Below are positions 1-6,924 of a stretch of 8,697 nt of DNA, one piece after another. The notes beneath the pieces are model-generated. The model worked only from the letters and a program-made list of their open reading frames with translations, was not told the origin of the DNA and did no database searches. The position numbers and the translations under genes are program-made. Source of the stretch: Bacteroidales bacterium (GTDB lineage: Bacteria; Bacteroidota; Bacteroidia; Bacteroidales; UBA932). The stretch is from the NCBI GenBank assembly GCA_016295455.1, contig JAEDLE010000060.1, positions 1 through 8,697 of the forward strand. The letters are read 5' to 3'. The first letter of the stretch is position 1. Every line of letters starts with the position of its first letter.

Positions 1-71
1 TAATCCTCTTTTTGTGTGAAGAGAGGATCACCGGAAGGTAATCCTCTTTTTGTGTCAATAGAGGATCACCG
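1..71. repeat. two tandem 38-bp palindromic repeat units
   Basis: Two copies of one unit lie head to tail at a 38-base period (units begin at 1 and 39). They match at 31 of the first 33 positions, differing only at 18/56 and 21/59. Each unit is a hairpin with arms ATCCTCT and AGAGGAT (3-9 with 22-28; 41-47 with 60-66) and a 12-nt T-rich loop. In the second unit the arms extend to 11 positions, GGTAATCCTCT (37-47) with AGAGGATCACC (60-70). The single odd pair is a G-U wobble in minus-strand RNA but an A-C mismatch in plus-strand RNA, so the structure favours transcripts of the minus-strand transporter gene that ends at 77. No T-run follows, so it is not a classic terminator. The window starts inside the first unit, so the array may continue to the left. 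Confidence 0.75.
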
Positions 72-76
72 CACCG

Positions 77-1039
77 TCAGGCACGGATACCGATTCTCCT
101 GCCGAACGGTATCCGGCCGGAAGAATGACCGACCATGTGCCGGCCCGTACACCAGACTCCCAAGAATATCAGAACACATCCTATTGCAGACATCGGTGTC
201 ATTCTCTCACCCAGAAATATCGCCGCCCCTATGAGAGTGAAGAAAGGATTCAGAAAATTGTAATTGGATGCTGTGACGTGACCCAGTCTGGACATGACCA
301 CATTCCATCCAAGGTAGCACATAAGTGAAGCGATTGCCCCCAGAAACAGAAGATTCAGCAAAACTTTAGGATTGGTCATCATATCCCAGTCTGCAAGGTG
401 AGATGAACCTTCTATGGCGAGTACGGGCACAATGGTGAGGATTCCGTAAAAAAAGACCTTGCGAGTCACGAAGACAGAGCCGTACTTCTTTGTGAGACTG
501 ACGGCAAGGAGACTGTATATGGCCCAACAGAGGGCTGCGCCAAGGGCAAGCAGGTCTCCTTTCGGAGACAATTTGAGACGGACGCCCGAAAAGACAACCA
601 GAGCCATGCCCAGTGTTGCCAGAATGGCACCGGCCACGAGTGGAAGCGTGAACTTGACAGGCTGAAGACCTGACTCGGACCCTTTGCGGCTGACTTTCAA
701 ATATGCGGCCGTCAGCAGTAATGTAAGAAGAGGGGCCGTGCTCACAAGGAAAGAAGCATTGCTGGCCTGCGTGAAACGGAGAGCGGTATTCTCCGTGAGA
801 AAATAGACCGAACCTCCGCACACACCCAGCAGCAGGCACTTGAGTTCATCCCTGATACTGTCGGAAAACCAGCGTATCCTCCTGACAAGATGGAACAGCA
901 GCATTCCGAGATATGCCAGAAGAAAACGGACGAAGAAAATCTCCGCCGGGGTCAGGCCGGAGAGTATGAGGACCTTGGTCGATATGAAGGTGAGGCCCCA
1001 TATCGCCACTATTACGAGCGCAAGCAGGTGATACTTCAT
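77..1039 (-). CDS. EamA/DMT-family transporter, RhaT-like permease
   Basis: The product is a 320-residue inner-membrane protein of the drug/metabolite transporter superfamily. It has two EamA repeats of about five hydrophobic helices each. Repeat one opens with the typical 'AIWGLTFISTKV' pattern and continues with 'PAEIFFVRFLLAY'. Repeat two covers roughly residues 160-300, with 'ALGAALCWAIYSLLAV' and ends in 'GERMTPMSAIGCVLIFLGV', a usual EamA closing motif. The length is normal for the family. Such proteins export or import small metabolites; the substrate cannot be read from sequence. The frame extends upstream to a TTG at 1060, but the ATG at 1039 is preferred because it opens directly on the first helix and the TTG lies in a probable -7 promoter element. 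The C-terminal tail after the last helix is basic. The gene is divergent from the DUF418 gene, and its stop is followed within a few bases by the tandem palindromes. Confidence 0.9.
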   Translation of the reverse strand: MKYHLLALVIVAIWGLTFISTKVLILSGLTPAEIFFVRFLLAYLGMLLFHLVRRIRWFSDSIRDELKCLLLGVCGGSVYFLTENTALRFTQASNASFLVSTAPLLTLLLTAAYLKVSRKGSESGLQPVKFTLPLVAGAILATLGMALVVFSGVRLKLSPKGDLLALGAALCWAIYSLLAVSLTKKYGSVFVTRKVFFYGILTIVPVLAIEGSSHLADWDMMTNPKVLLNLLFLGAIASLMCYLGWNVVMSRLGHVTASNYNFLNPFFTLIGAAIFLGERMTPMSAIGCVLIFLGVWCTGRHMVGHSSGRIPFGRRIGIRA

Positions 1040-1057
1040 AAAACAATGAATAATATG

Positions 1058-1065
1058 CAAATGTA
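1058..1065 (-). promoter_or_regulatory. candidate Bacteroidetes -7 box for the EamA gene
   Basis: On the minus strand this reads TACATTTG, an exact match to the TAnnTTTG -7 consensus of Bacteroidetes housekeeping promoters. It lies about 19 bases upstream of the ATG at 1039, which implies a very short leader. I could not find a clean TTTG -33 element at the expected 19-21 base distance, so support is partial. Confidence 0.4.
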
Positions 1066-1121
1066 CATCTTTTTGCGAAATTCAGCAGCATCCGGGCATT
1101 TTTTCTTCACAAATTTCCGGA

Positions 1122-1153
1122 TTTGACTTTTATTTGATAATGATTTAACTTTG
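1122..1153 (+). promoter_or_regulatory. Bacteroidetes-type promoter (-33 TTTG, -7 TAACTTTG) of the DUF418 gene
   Basis: A TTTG at 1122-1125 is followed after exactly 20 bases by TAACTTTG at 1146-1153. This matches the Bacteroidetes sigma-ABfr consensus TTTG-N19-21-TAnnTTTG in both boxes and in spacing. Transcription would start around 1160, giving a leader of about 14 bases before the ATG at 1174. It is the clearest promoter in the window and one of the main clues to the phylum. Confidence 0.75.
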
Positions 1154-1173
1154 CTCCCTCAAGATTTACGAAG

Positions 1174-2325
1174 ATGCAGCTATACAGGACACGCGGCGTC
1201 AGGAACGGACGCATCGAGGTTGCCGATGTACTCAGGGGCCTCGCGGTTGCAGGAATCATAATGATCCACTCCGCAGAACAGTTCAACATGTATGACCCTT
1301 CATATGGCGACCCGCTGACGCTTCCCTGTGACAAGTGGGTGTACAACCTGATGTTCTTCCTCTTTTCAGGCAAGATGTACGGAATTTTCGCCCTGCTTTT
1401 CGGACTGAGTTTCTTCATCCAGAACGACAACCGCCAGCAGAAAGGCAAGGACTTCTCGGGCAGGTTCCTCTGGCGCATGGTGCTGCTCTTTGTGCTCGGA
1501 GCCCTCAACACCGCCTTCTATGACGGAGACATACTGATGAGCTATGCTGTCTATTCCCTTGTGCTGATTCCTCTGAGTTACCTTCCTTCAGTGTGGTCGT
1601 GGCTGGTTTTCGGACTGCTGATAATCCAGCCGATAGAGATTTACGGACTTCTGAGCGGATGGAGACCGGATCTGAGCGGCATGGGCGAGGCTTATGCTGC
1701 CATGGGAACCGCCCATCACGGTGACTCCTTCCTGGCAAATGCTGCAGCCAACCTCCAGTACGGCCAGAAGGCCACCTGGCTGTGGATACTGATGAAGGGC
1801 AGGCACACCCAGACCATCGCAATGTTCATCCTGGGCATGCTTCTGGGCCGCTACAGGATGTTCTATGACGAAGGTTGCCATATGAAGATATGGAAATGGG
1901 TGTTCGCGCTGAGTCTGGTGCTGAGCGTGGCAGGAAACCTTGCGCACGTGGACAAGCTCCAGCCTGCGGGCAGGATGCTCTCCCCGATGCTGTGCTTCTG
2001 CATGACCATGAGCATCATCTCGGGAGTCACCCTGCTCTGGTACGGCGCAGGATGGTTCCGCAAGCTGATGTCATCTTTCGGGACTTTCGGAAGGATGAGC
2101 CTGACGAACTATTTCCTCCAGTCCATCATAGGCTCATTCCTCTTCGCTGAATTCGGCCTGGGTCTCTGCGGCAAGTTCGGAACCACGCTTTCAGTCCTCA
2201 CAGGACTGGCGATGGTGGTTATCCAGTTCCTGTTCTGCCGCCTGTGGTTCCGCAGACACGACCACGGACCTATGGAGCAGATTTGGAAGAAACTCACCTG
2301 GATAGGATCGGACCGCAAGGTCTAG
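1174..2325 (+). CDS. DUF418-type multi-pass membrane protein (YeiB-like)
   Basis: The product is 383 residues and rich in membrane helices. The N-terminus carries 'RIEVADVLRGLAVAGIIMIH', the R-x(4)-D-x-LRG-x-A-x-x-GI signature shared by DUF418/YeiB and related acyltransferase-like membrane families. 'SGKMYGIFALLFGLSFFIQ' (about residues 65-85) and 'GRMSLTNYFLQSIIGSFLF' (about 308-327) correspond to the two best-conserved DUF418 blocks. I count roughly eight to ten hydrophobic segments. The length is normal for the family. The biochemical function of the family is not firmly established; transport or acyl transfer in the inner membrane has been suggested. The start at 1174 fits the promoter at 1122-1153. 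The last three bases form the stop codon inside a CTAG shared with the converging peptidase gene, so the two genes overlap by four bases. Confidence 0.85.
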   Translation: MQLYRTRGVRNGRIEVADVLRGLAVAGIIMIHSAEQFNMYDPSYGDPLTLPCDKWVYNLMFFLFSGKMYGIFALLFGLSFFIQNDNRQQKGKDFSGRFLWRMVLLFVLGALNTAFYDGDILMSYAVYSLVLIPLSYLPSVWSWLVFGLLIIQPIEIYGLLSGWRPDLSGMGEAYAAMGTAHHGDSFLANAAANLQYGQKATWLWILMKGRHTQTIAMFILGMLLGRYRMFYDEGCHMKIWKWVFALSLVLSVAGNLAHVDKLQPAGRMLSPMLCFCMTMSIISGVTLLWYGAGWFRKLMSSFGTFGRMSLTNYFLQSIIGSFLFAEFGLGLCGKFGTTLSVLTGLAMVVIQFLFCRLWFRRHDHGPMEQIWKKLTWIGSDRKV

Positions 2326-4343
2326 CCCACTATCTTCTCCACCGCCTCAAGTACCGGGTCCACTGACACTCCGGTACCCACGGCCTGCCTCATCCACTCC
2401 TGCGGGGTAAGGCAGCCGGCTTTCCATATCCTTAGGATTTCATCCCCAATATTGTCCGGATCCGGGAGCTGCGCGAAATGCTGCTCGATCTGGAACTCTA
2501 CGATATGCCCGAAAGGATAGTTCGGAAGATACATAGGCGCATTGACCATATGCGAATATATGGCAAGTATAGGCGAGTCGTGAGTACCCAGCACAGGCTC
2601 GTAGTAACGGTTCCATACTTCACGGGCTATGCGCAGGCAGTTGTCCCTGAGAGCCTCGGCATCCGCCTCCGGATGCTCGTAGAGCCATCTCCAGGTGTAC
2701 ATGTCCACGAGCGACACGCCCATGATCTCGTACATACCCCAGAAGATGTCCAGGGTCTGGTTGTCATCGGCCTTCCTGTCATAGCCCAGAAGCTGCAGGT
2801 CCCTTTTCTGGAATATAAAGGCGAGGGTCTCGGTGAAGGCCGTGTTCGGAACGCCTGCAAGGGTGTAGTAGTCAATGTCGTACAGGTCTATGGTCTGCTC
2901 GACATTGTGTCCGAACTCGTGAACGGCTATGTTATAGCCCTTGTAGTCCATGCCATCCGCACCGGTCCTGGTCCTGAGGTAGGATTTGTATCCCCTGCCC
3001 TGGGCGCCCCAGGCGTGACCTGAGCCTCTCGCTCCCTCCACCGCTATCCTATCGGCGAGGAAGTCGGCATATTCCTTTGAGAATCCTAGCTTTGTGAGCA
3101 TTGACGGCATACCTGCATGGAAAGCCTCCGCATCGGGGTAAAGCCTGCGTGTCTGTGCGGTGAGCCGGTCTTCCGGGAGTGCCGAGCGGCTCTTGAAGCC
3201 GTCATACCATATGTCGTACGGGCGGAGTTTCCTTCCGAGCCTTGAAGAAATGAGGGCACCGACTTTGCGCACCTGTTCGGAAGAGACGAGTTTCACGAAG
3301 AGGGCCTCGATTTCATCGGCTCCGACCTCCATCGATTCCTCGAAGTTCCTGCTTATGGCATCAGGAGCCGCCGGGCAATAAGGGTCACAGGCCTGATAGG
3401 CGTGGAAGATGTCAAGTATATGACTGTACCTGCGGCTGCCTTCCGGCTTGGTGCTGACAGGCTCCCCGTCCTTCCAGACCTTGTTGGAATACGGTGCCCA
3501 GACATAGGAGCCATCGGCAATGACCTCTTCCGGTATATCCTGATTCACAATGCGTTCCATCACCTTGTATATCATCTCCTGCTTCTCCTGCGCATACGGC
3601 ACGTCGGCATAGTTGGACTTGATCTCATCCCTGAGGTTCCAGTGCGCGAGCAGCCTCATCCCGTCCGGGAAGAGCTGGCGTCCGTCCTCGGTCACAAGTT
3701 TGTCCATCACGATGTCATATCCCGCGATATAGTTCTCTGCGGCGCTGGAGGCCTCCGACATCAGCCTCGACACCTCGGCCGGCACCCTGGTCGTGAAACG
3801 GTCCCCCATCCTGGCATATGCCCACTCGAGACGGCTCCAGTCCCTGCCGAGCCGGTTCTTCTCCTCGAGCGTGAATTCCGGAAAGTTGAGCACGGTGATG
3901 AACGCCAGTTTGTTGGCATAGAAATCGTCGGAAAGATGGTCGTACGGGCTGAAGGCGCTGAGTATGTAGTCCACTTCCCCCGGTTCCGGGCCTGAGAGCA
4001 CCGTCGGCTTCTGAAGGTCTATGGTAAGCTGGTTGAACGAGCCTTCAATCAGTTCGAAAGCCCTCGCAAGCCTGTCATACAATTCCTTACGTTCCTGAGG
4101 GTCAGCGGCATAATGTCCCTTGACGAAATCGATGAACTCCTCCTCGCTTCCGTCCTCGCTCCTCCATAGGAAGGCCGCCTGCCTTACACCCCTCTCTAGC
4201 AGGGCCCTGTCCGGGGTCTCCATCGTGGACACCAGTGAACTTATTGTCTCCTCCCCTATCGGAGAAACCGGAAGATCGGCCGCCTTCCTGCTGCAGGACA
4301 GCGCGCCCAAGCCTGCGATGATGCACATCAGGTACTTTTTCAT
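2322..4343 (-). CDS. lipoprotein zinc metallopeptidase, M3-like gluzincin
   Basis: The product is 673 residues. It begins with a lipoprotein signal, 'MKKYLMCIIAGLGALSC', with Cys17 as the predicted lipidated residue, so it should be anchored in the envelope. The active site is H475-E-F-G-H479, preceded by 'DYKGYNIAV'. The sequence 'FTETLAF' places Glu505 26 residues after the second His, as expected for the third zinc ligand of gluzincins. M3 oligopeptidases use HEFGH with Glu 25 residues downstream. The upstream 'GSGHAWGAQG' and the C-terminal 'MYLPNYPFGHIVEFQI' resemble the conserved strand and Tyr/Gly-rich regions of M3 enzymes. Residues 30-450 look mostly helical. The total length fits M3/M2-type peptidases, but the third His of the usual M3 HExGHxxH motif is replaced, so family placement is approximate. 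It probably cleaves peptides in the periplasm or at the cell surface. It is divergent from the esterases and converges on the DUF418 gene. Confidence 0.8.
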   Translation of the reverse strand: MKKYLMCIIAGLGALSCSRKAADLPVSPIGEETISSLVSTMETPDRALLERGVRQAAFLWRSEDGSEEEFIDFVKGHYAADPQERKELYDRLARAFELIEGSFNQLTIDLQKPTVLSGPEPGEVDYILSAFSPYDHLSDDFYANKLAFITVLNFPEFTLEEKNRLGRDWSRLEWAYARMGDRFTTRVPAEVSRLMSEASSAAENYIAGYDIVMDKLVTEDGRQLFPDGMRLLAHWNLRDEIKSNYADVPYAQEKQEMIYKVMERIVNQDIPEEVIADGSYVWAPYSNKVWKDGEPVSTKPEGSRRYSHILDIFHAYQACDPYCPAAPDAISRNFEESMEVGADEIEALFVKLVSSEQVRKVGALISSRLGRKLRPYDIWYDGFKSRSALPEDRLTAQTRRLYPDAEAFHAGMPSMLTKLGFSKEYADFLADRIAVEGARGSGHAWGAQGRGYKSYLRTRTGADGMDYKGYNIAVHEFGHNVEQTIDLYDIDYYTLAGVPNTAFTETLAFIFQKRDLQLLGYDRKADDNQTLDIFWGMYEIMGVSLVDMYTWRWLYEHPEADAEALRDNCLRIAREVWNRYYEPVLGTHDSPILAIYSHMVNAPMYLPNYPFGHIVEFQIEQHFAQLPDPDNIGDEILRIWKAGCLTPQEWMRQAVGTGVSVDPVLEAVEKIVG
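2351..2377. other. stem-loop 26 bases beyond the DUF418 stop codon
   Basis: GTACCGG (2351-2357) is the exact reverse complement of CCGGTAC (2371-2377). The inner GT and AC can extend the stem by two pairs around a bulged T. It lies inside the 3' end of the opposing peptidase gene and has no following T-run. Because the two genes leave no intergenic space, it may protect or end the DUF418 transcript, or it may be chance. Confidence 0.35.
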
Positions 4344-4385
4344 ATGGTCGTATCGTTGTTTGTGAATATGCTGACGTCAACCAGG

Positions 4386-4393
4386 CAAAAATA
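4386..4393 (-). promoter_or_regulatory. candidate -7 box for the peptidase gene
   Basis: On the minus strand this reads TATTTTTG, matching TAnnTTTG. It lies about 43 bases upstream of the ATG at 4343, giving an expected leader of roughly 36 bases. No exact TTTG was found at the -33 distance. The 210-base gap 4344-4553 also holds an inverted repeat GAATATG/CATATTC (4430-4436 with 4464-4470) that could be an operator. A weak plus-strand TTTG (4399-4402), followed after 19 bases by TATTGATTG, is a degenerate candidate promoter for the esterases. Confidence 0.45.
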
Positions 4394-4489
4394 AGAAATT
4401 TGGAACAGAAAGCTGAACCATTATTGATTGAATATGATGAATTCGTATTAGGACTCACGGAAGCATATTCCTAAATTAGTGACAATTAT

Positions 4490-4521
4490 TCCGGGCGGAC
4501 ATCCTTTGGTCCCGGCCCGGA
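4490..4521. promoter_or_regulatory. GC-rich stem-loop in the leader of the esterase operon
   Basis: TCCGGGC (4490-4496) pairs with GCCCGGA (4515-4521). Inside it GGAC (4497-4500) pairs with GTCC (4509-4512), leaving an 8-nt loop and a 2-nt CG bulge on the 3' side. The result is an 11-pair stem ending 32 bases before the esterase ATG at 4554. There is no T-run after it on the plus strand, so it is not an obvious terminator. A role in mRNA stability, translation or protein binding is possible. It stands out because the sequence just upstream is AT-rich. Confidence 0.5.
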
Positions 4522-4553
4522 CGTATGGGACACAACTGATAATCGCTGAAGAT

Positions 4554-5747
4554 ATGAAGAAGACATTGATTTCCATCGTCGGCCTCGCCCTCACATTGAT
4601 GGCGGGAGCCCAGGTCAAGGAAGATTTCGTGACCGCTCCTAACGCCCAGTCGGGCAAGCTCTATCCTATGGTCAATTCGGAAGGCAGGGTGAGAGTGCAG
4701 GTGTCAGCGCCTGACGCGAAGATGGTGCTGCTGGACATAGGAGGAGTGAAATATGAACTCACCCGTGACGAGAACGGTGTATGGACAGGCGAATCCGCGC
4801 CGCAGGACGAAGGATTCCACTACTACCAGCTTAACATAGACGGCGCGAACGTGCCTGACCCGAACAGCCTCTATTACTACGGTGCCAGCCGCTGGGGCAG
4901 CGGTATCGACATACCTGCGCACGACGAGGACTTCTATCAGGTGAAGAATGTGCCTCAGGGACAGGTCAGGGAGCTCTACTACTATTCGAAGGTGAATGAC
5001 GCGATGCGTCACTGCTATGTCTATACTCCTGCGGAATATGACCGGAATCCTCAGAAGCGTTACCCTGTGCTCTATCTCCAGCACGGTGGCGGAGAAAGCG
5101 AGCAGGGCTGGCCGCAGCAGGGCAAGACAGCGCAGATTATGGACAACCTCATCGCGGAGGGCAAGGCCGTGCCTTTCATCATCGTGATGGACAACGGTGC
5201 CTGGAGAATGCCTCAGGCGCCTCAGGGACAGAGACCTCAGGGTCAGGCCCCACAGGGACAGAGACCTCCTCAGGGCGCACAGGGACAGAGGCCTCAGGGC
5301 CAGGGCGGTCCTATGGGACTTCCGGGCAACTGGGCAGACGGATTCAAGAGAACCCTCTTCGAAGACATCATCCCTATGATAGACTCGAACTTCCGCACCA
5401 TAGCCGACGCCGACCACCGTGCGATGGCAGGCCTCTCAATGGGTGGAATGCAGACCCTTTCCATTGCCCTGCCTAACCCTCAGATGTTCTCATCCTTCGG
5501 CGTATTCAGCGGAGGTACCGTCACCCTGGAGCAGGCCCAGGCCATAAAGGGCAGCAACAAGCTCATATTCGTAAGTTACGGCAGCCGCGAGCTGGAGAAC
5601 CGCAGGGGCGGCAATCCTGCAGAGGACATCAAGGCCCTCAGGGAAGCCGGATTCAACGCTCATTTCTATGTTTCCGAAAACACCGCTCACGAATGGCAGA
5701 GCTGGAGAAGGAGCCTCCACGAGTTCGCGCAGCTGCTTTTCAAATAA
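4554..5747 (+). CDS. secreted CE1-type esterase with E-set domain and Pro-Gln-Gly insert (array copy 1)
   Basis: The product is 397 residues. A type I signal peptide ends 'LMAGA', with likely cleavage after Ala19. Residues about 30-115 form an immunoglobulin-like E-set/CBM48-like domain ('VQVSAPDAKMVLLDIGG', 'GFHYYQLNIDG'). The esterase-D/CE1 alpha/beta-hydrolase domain starts near residue 133. It has 'RYPVLYLQHGGGE' (His177-Gly180, oxyanion region), the nucleophile elbow GLSMGG with Ser295, a conserved Glu346 in 'YGSRE' as likely acid, and His379 in 'TAHEW'. The family includes acetylxylan and feruloyl esterases that remove acyl groups from plant polysaccharide; a siderophore-esterase relative (COG2382) is the main alternative. 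Residues 220-253 form a Pro-Gln-Gly-Arg repeat not present in the two sister proteins. The frame extends upstream to a GTG at 4479, but the ATG at 4554 opens the signal peptide. It is the first gene of a three-gene array. Confidence 0.88.
   Translation: MKKTLISIVGLALTLMAGAQVKEDFVTAPNAQSGKLYPMVNSEGRVRVQVSAPDAKMVLLDIGGVKYELTRDENGVWTGESAPQDEGFHYYQLNIDGANVPDPNSLYYYGASRWGSGIDIPAHDEDFYQVKNVPQGQVRELYYYSKVNDAMRHCYVYTPAEYDRNPQKRYPVLYLQHGGGESEQGWPQQGKTAQIMDNLIAEGKAVPFIIVMDNGAWRMPQAPQGQRPQGQAPQGQRPPQGAQGQRPQGQGGPMGLPGNWADGFKRTLFEDIIPMIDSNFRTIADADHRAMAGLSMGGMQTLSIALPNPQMFSSFGVFSGGTVTLEQAQAIKGSNKLIFVSYGSRELENRRGGNPAEDIKALREAGFNAHFYVSENTAHEWQSWRRSLHEFAQLLFK
5211..5310 (+). repeat. in-frame PQG/QGQRP low-complexity repeat inside esterase 1
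   Basis: About 100 bases repeat variants of CCTCAGGGACAGAGA, encoding degenerate five-residue units QGQRP and QGQAP (residues 220-253). The block sits between 'VMDNGAWRM' and the helix 'GFKRTLFEDIIP', the place where the sister proteins have a short loop. It is rich in Pro, Gln and Gly with three Arg and no acidic residue, so it should be a flexible, basic surface loop near the active-site entrance. The repeats probably grew by slippage. Confidence 0.8.
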
Positions 5748-5782
5748 TACTTTGTAAATGATTTGTTCAGTATCATAAAGAA

Positions 5783-6922
5783 ATGAAGAGACTGCAAAGT
5801 TTTCTGGCCGCCGCCTGTATCTGCGCGGCGGCCTCAGCCCAGGCGCCATCGGCACTGAACCTTGAAGGCCGGGAGTTCCCCCGCATCAACAGGGACAATT
5901 CGGTGACCTTCGTGTTTGACGCGCCACAGGCAACATCCGTCACCATATCCTGCGGCAAGGACTATCCCATGACCAAGGACAAGGACGGCAGATGGACCGT
6001 CACCACAGAACCTATGGTGGAAGGCTTCCACTATTATTCCGTAAAGGTCGGTGGCCTGTCTTTCGCGGACCCGGCAACCTATACCTTCTATGGTACCGGA
6101 CGTGACTGCAGCGCATTGGAAGTGCCTGAGAATGCGAAAGATGCGGCATATTACACTCCTTCCCGTGACGTTCCGCAGGGTGCGGTGCGCTCGGTGAAGT
6201 TCAAGTCCGATGTCTGCGGGCAGTACAGGAGAATGTTCGTCTACACTCCTGCGGGCTATGAGCAGGACAGCGGCAGGCGTTATCCCGTGCTATATCTCCA
6301 GCACGGAGGCGGCGAAGATGAGACAGGCTGGGTGTTCCAGGGCCATATGGACGTGATTCTGGACAAACTGATCGCTTCCGGAGAGGCAGAGCCGATGATA
6401 GTCGTGATGAACAGCGGCTATGCCCGCCATCCGGGCAGCAGCGACTCCTTCGACGCTTTCGAGGAAATGATAACCGACGAGGTGATACCTTTCGTCGACA
6501 AACGCTACAGGACCATGGCCGACAGGGAGCACCGCGCAGTGGCAGGTCTCTCCTGGGGCGCCAAGCAGGCATATGACCTTGCGTTCGGGCATCCGGAGTA
6601 TTTCTCCTATGTCTCGGGATTCAGCGGCATCATCGTGATCGGCGAGTTCAATCGCAGCAATCCGGGCTTCAAGGATCCGGAGAAGCTGCGCAGCGCCTAC
6701 AACGGCATATTCAGCGACCCTGACAAGTTCAACGACAGCTTCAATCTCGTGTACCTGACCGTGGGCGAGAAGGAAGGTGACCATATAGGTGACATGCACA
6801 GGATATTGCTGGATGCGGGCATCAGCAACGGTTATTACTGTTCGCCTGACACGGCGCACGAGTGGCTCACCTGGAGGAGAAGCCTCAGGGAATTCGTTAC
6901 GAGGATATTCAAACAGAAGTGA
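5783..6922 (+). CDS. secreted CE1-type esterase with E-set domain (array copy 2)
   Basis: The product is 379 residues with the same architecture as copy 1. A signal peptide ends 'AAASA' (cleavage after Ala19; Cys12 and Cys14 make a lipoprotein reading conceivable but unlikely this close to the N-terminus). An E-set domain spans about residues 30-110 ('SVTFVFDAPQATSVTI', 'GFHYYSVKVGG'). The hydrolase domain runs from about residue 130 with 'RYPVLYLQHGGGE', Ser257 in GLSWGA, Glu331 in 'GEKE' and His359 in 'TAHEW'. The elbow differs from its sisters: Trp replaces Met after the nucleophile and Ala replaces the second Gly. All three catalytic residues are present, so activity is expected, possibly on a different ester. 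It follows copy 1 after 35 bases with no clear promoter between, and precedes copy 3 by 2 bases, so co-transcription is likely. The start follows an A-rich leader (ATAAAGAA). Confidence 0.88.
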   Translation: MKRLQSFLAAACICAAASAQAPSALNLEGREFPRINRDNSVTFVFDAPQATSVTISCGKDYPMTKDKDGRWTVTTEPMVEGFHYYSVKVGGLSFADPATYTFYGTGRDCSALEVPENAKDAAYYTPSRDVPQGAVRSVKFKSDVCGQYRRMFVYTPAGYEQDSGRRYPVLYLQHGGGEDETGWVFQGHMDVILDKLIASGEAEPMIVVMNSGYARHPGSSDSFDAFEEMITDEVIPFVDKRYRTMADREHRAVAGLSWGAKQAYDLAFGHPEYFSYVSGFSGIIVIGEFNRSNPGFKDPEKLRSAYNGIFSDPDKFNDSFNLVYLTVGEKEGDHIGDMHRILLDAGISNGYYCSPDTAHEWLTWRRSLREFVTRIFKQK

Positions 6923-6924
6923 AA

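Noticed and set aside
1..71. CRISPR array
   Set aside because: The units abut with no unique spacers, only two copies are visible, and no cas gene is present.
3402..3995. Plus-strand reading frames inside the peptidase gene (also 2478-3023)
   Set aside because: They are antisense to a gene with a lipoprotein signal and a complete zinc motif, and have no family resemblance.
4372..4379. Perfect palindrome TGACGTCA upstream of the peptidase
   Set aside because: Eight-base palindromes occur often by chance, and there is no second copy or known bacterial regulator to support it.
4479..4553. Upstream GTG start for esterase 1
   Set aside because: The extra 25 residues would bury the signal peptide, and the region contains the stem-loop; the ATG at 4554 is better.
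4704..5417. Long antisense reading frame across esterase 1 (237 codons), and similar ones at 6290-6859 and 6835-7473
   Set aside because: They mirror well-supported esterase genes, have Val/Arg/His-heavy composition typical of antisense frames, and show no recognisable motif.
5748..5782. Promoter between esterases 1 and 2 (TAATACTTTG, ATGATTTG)
   Set aside because: Neither matches TAnnTTTG with correct spacing, and the 35-base gap fits co-transcription.
6862..6924. Upstream ATG start for esterase 3 inside esterase 2
   Set aside because: It would place 21 residues before a clear lipoprotein signal; the ATG at 6925 fits operon spacing.
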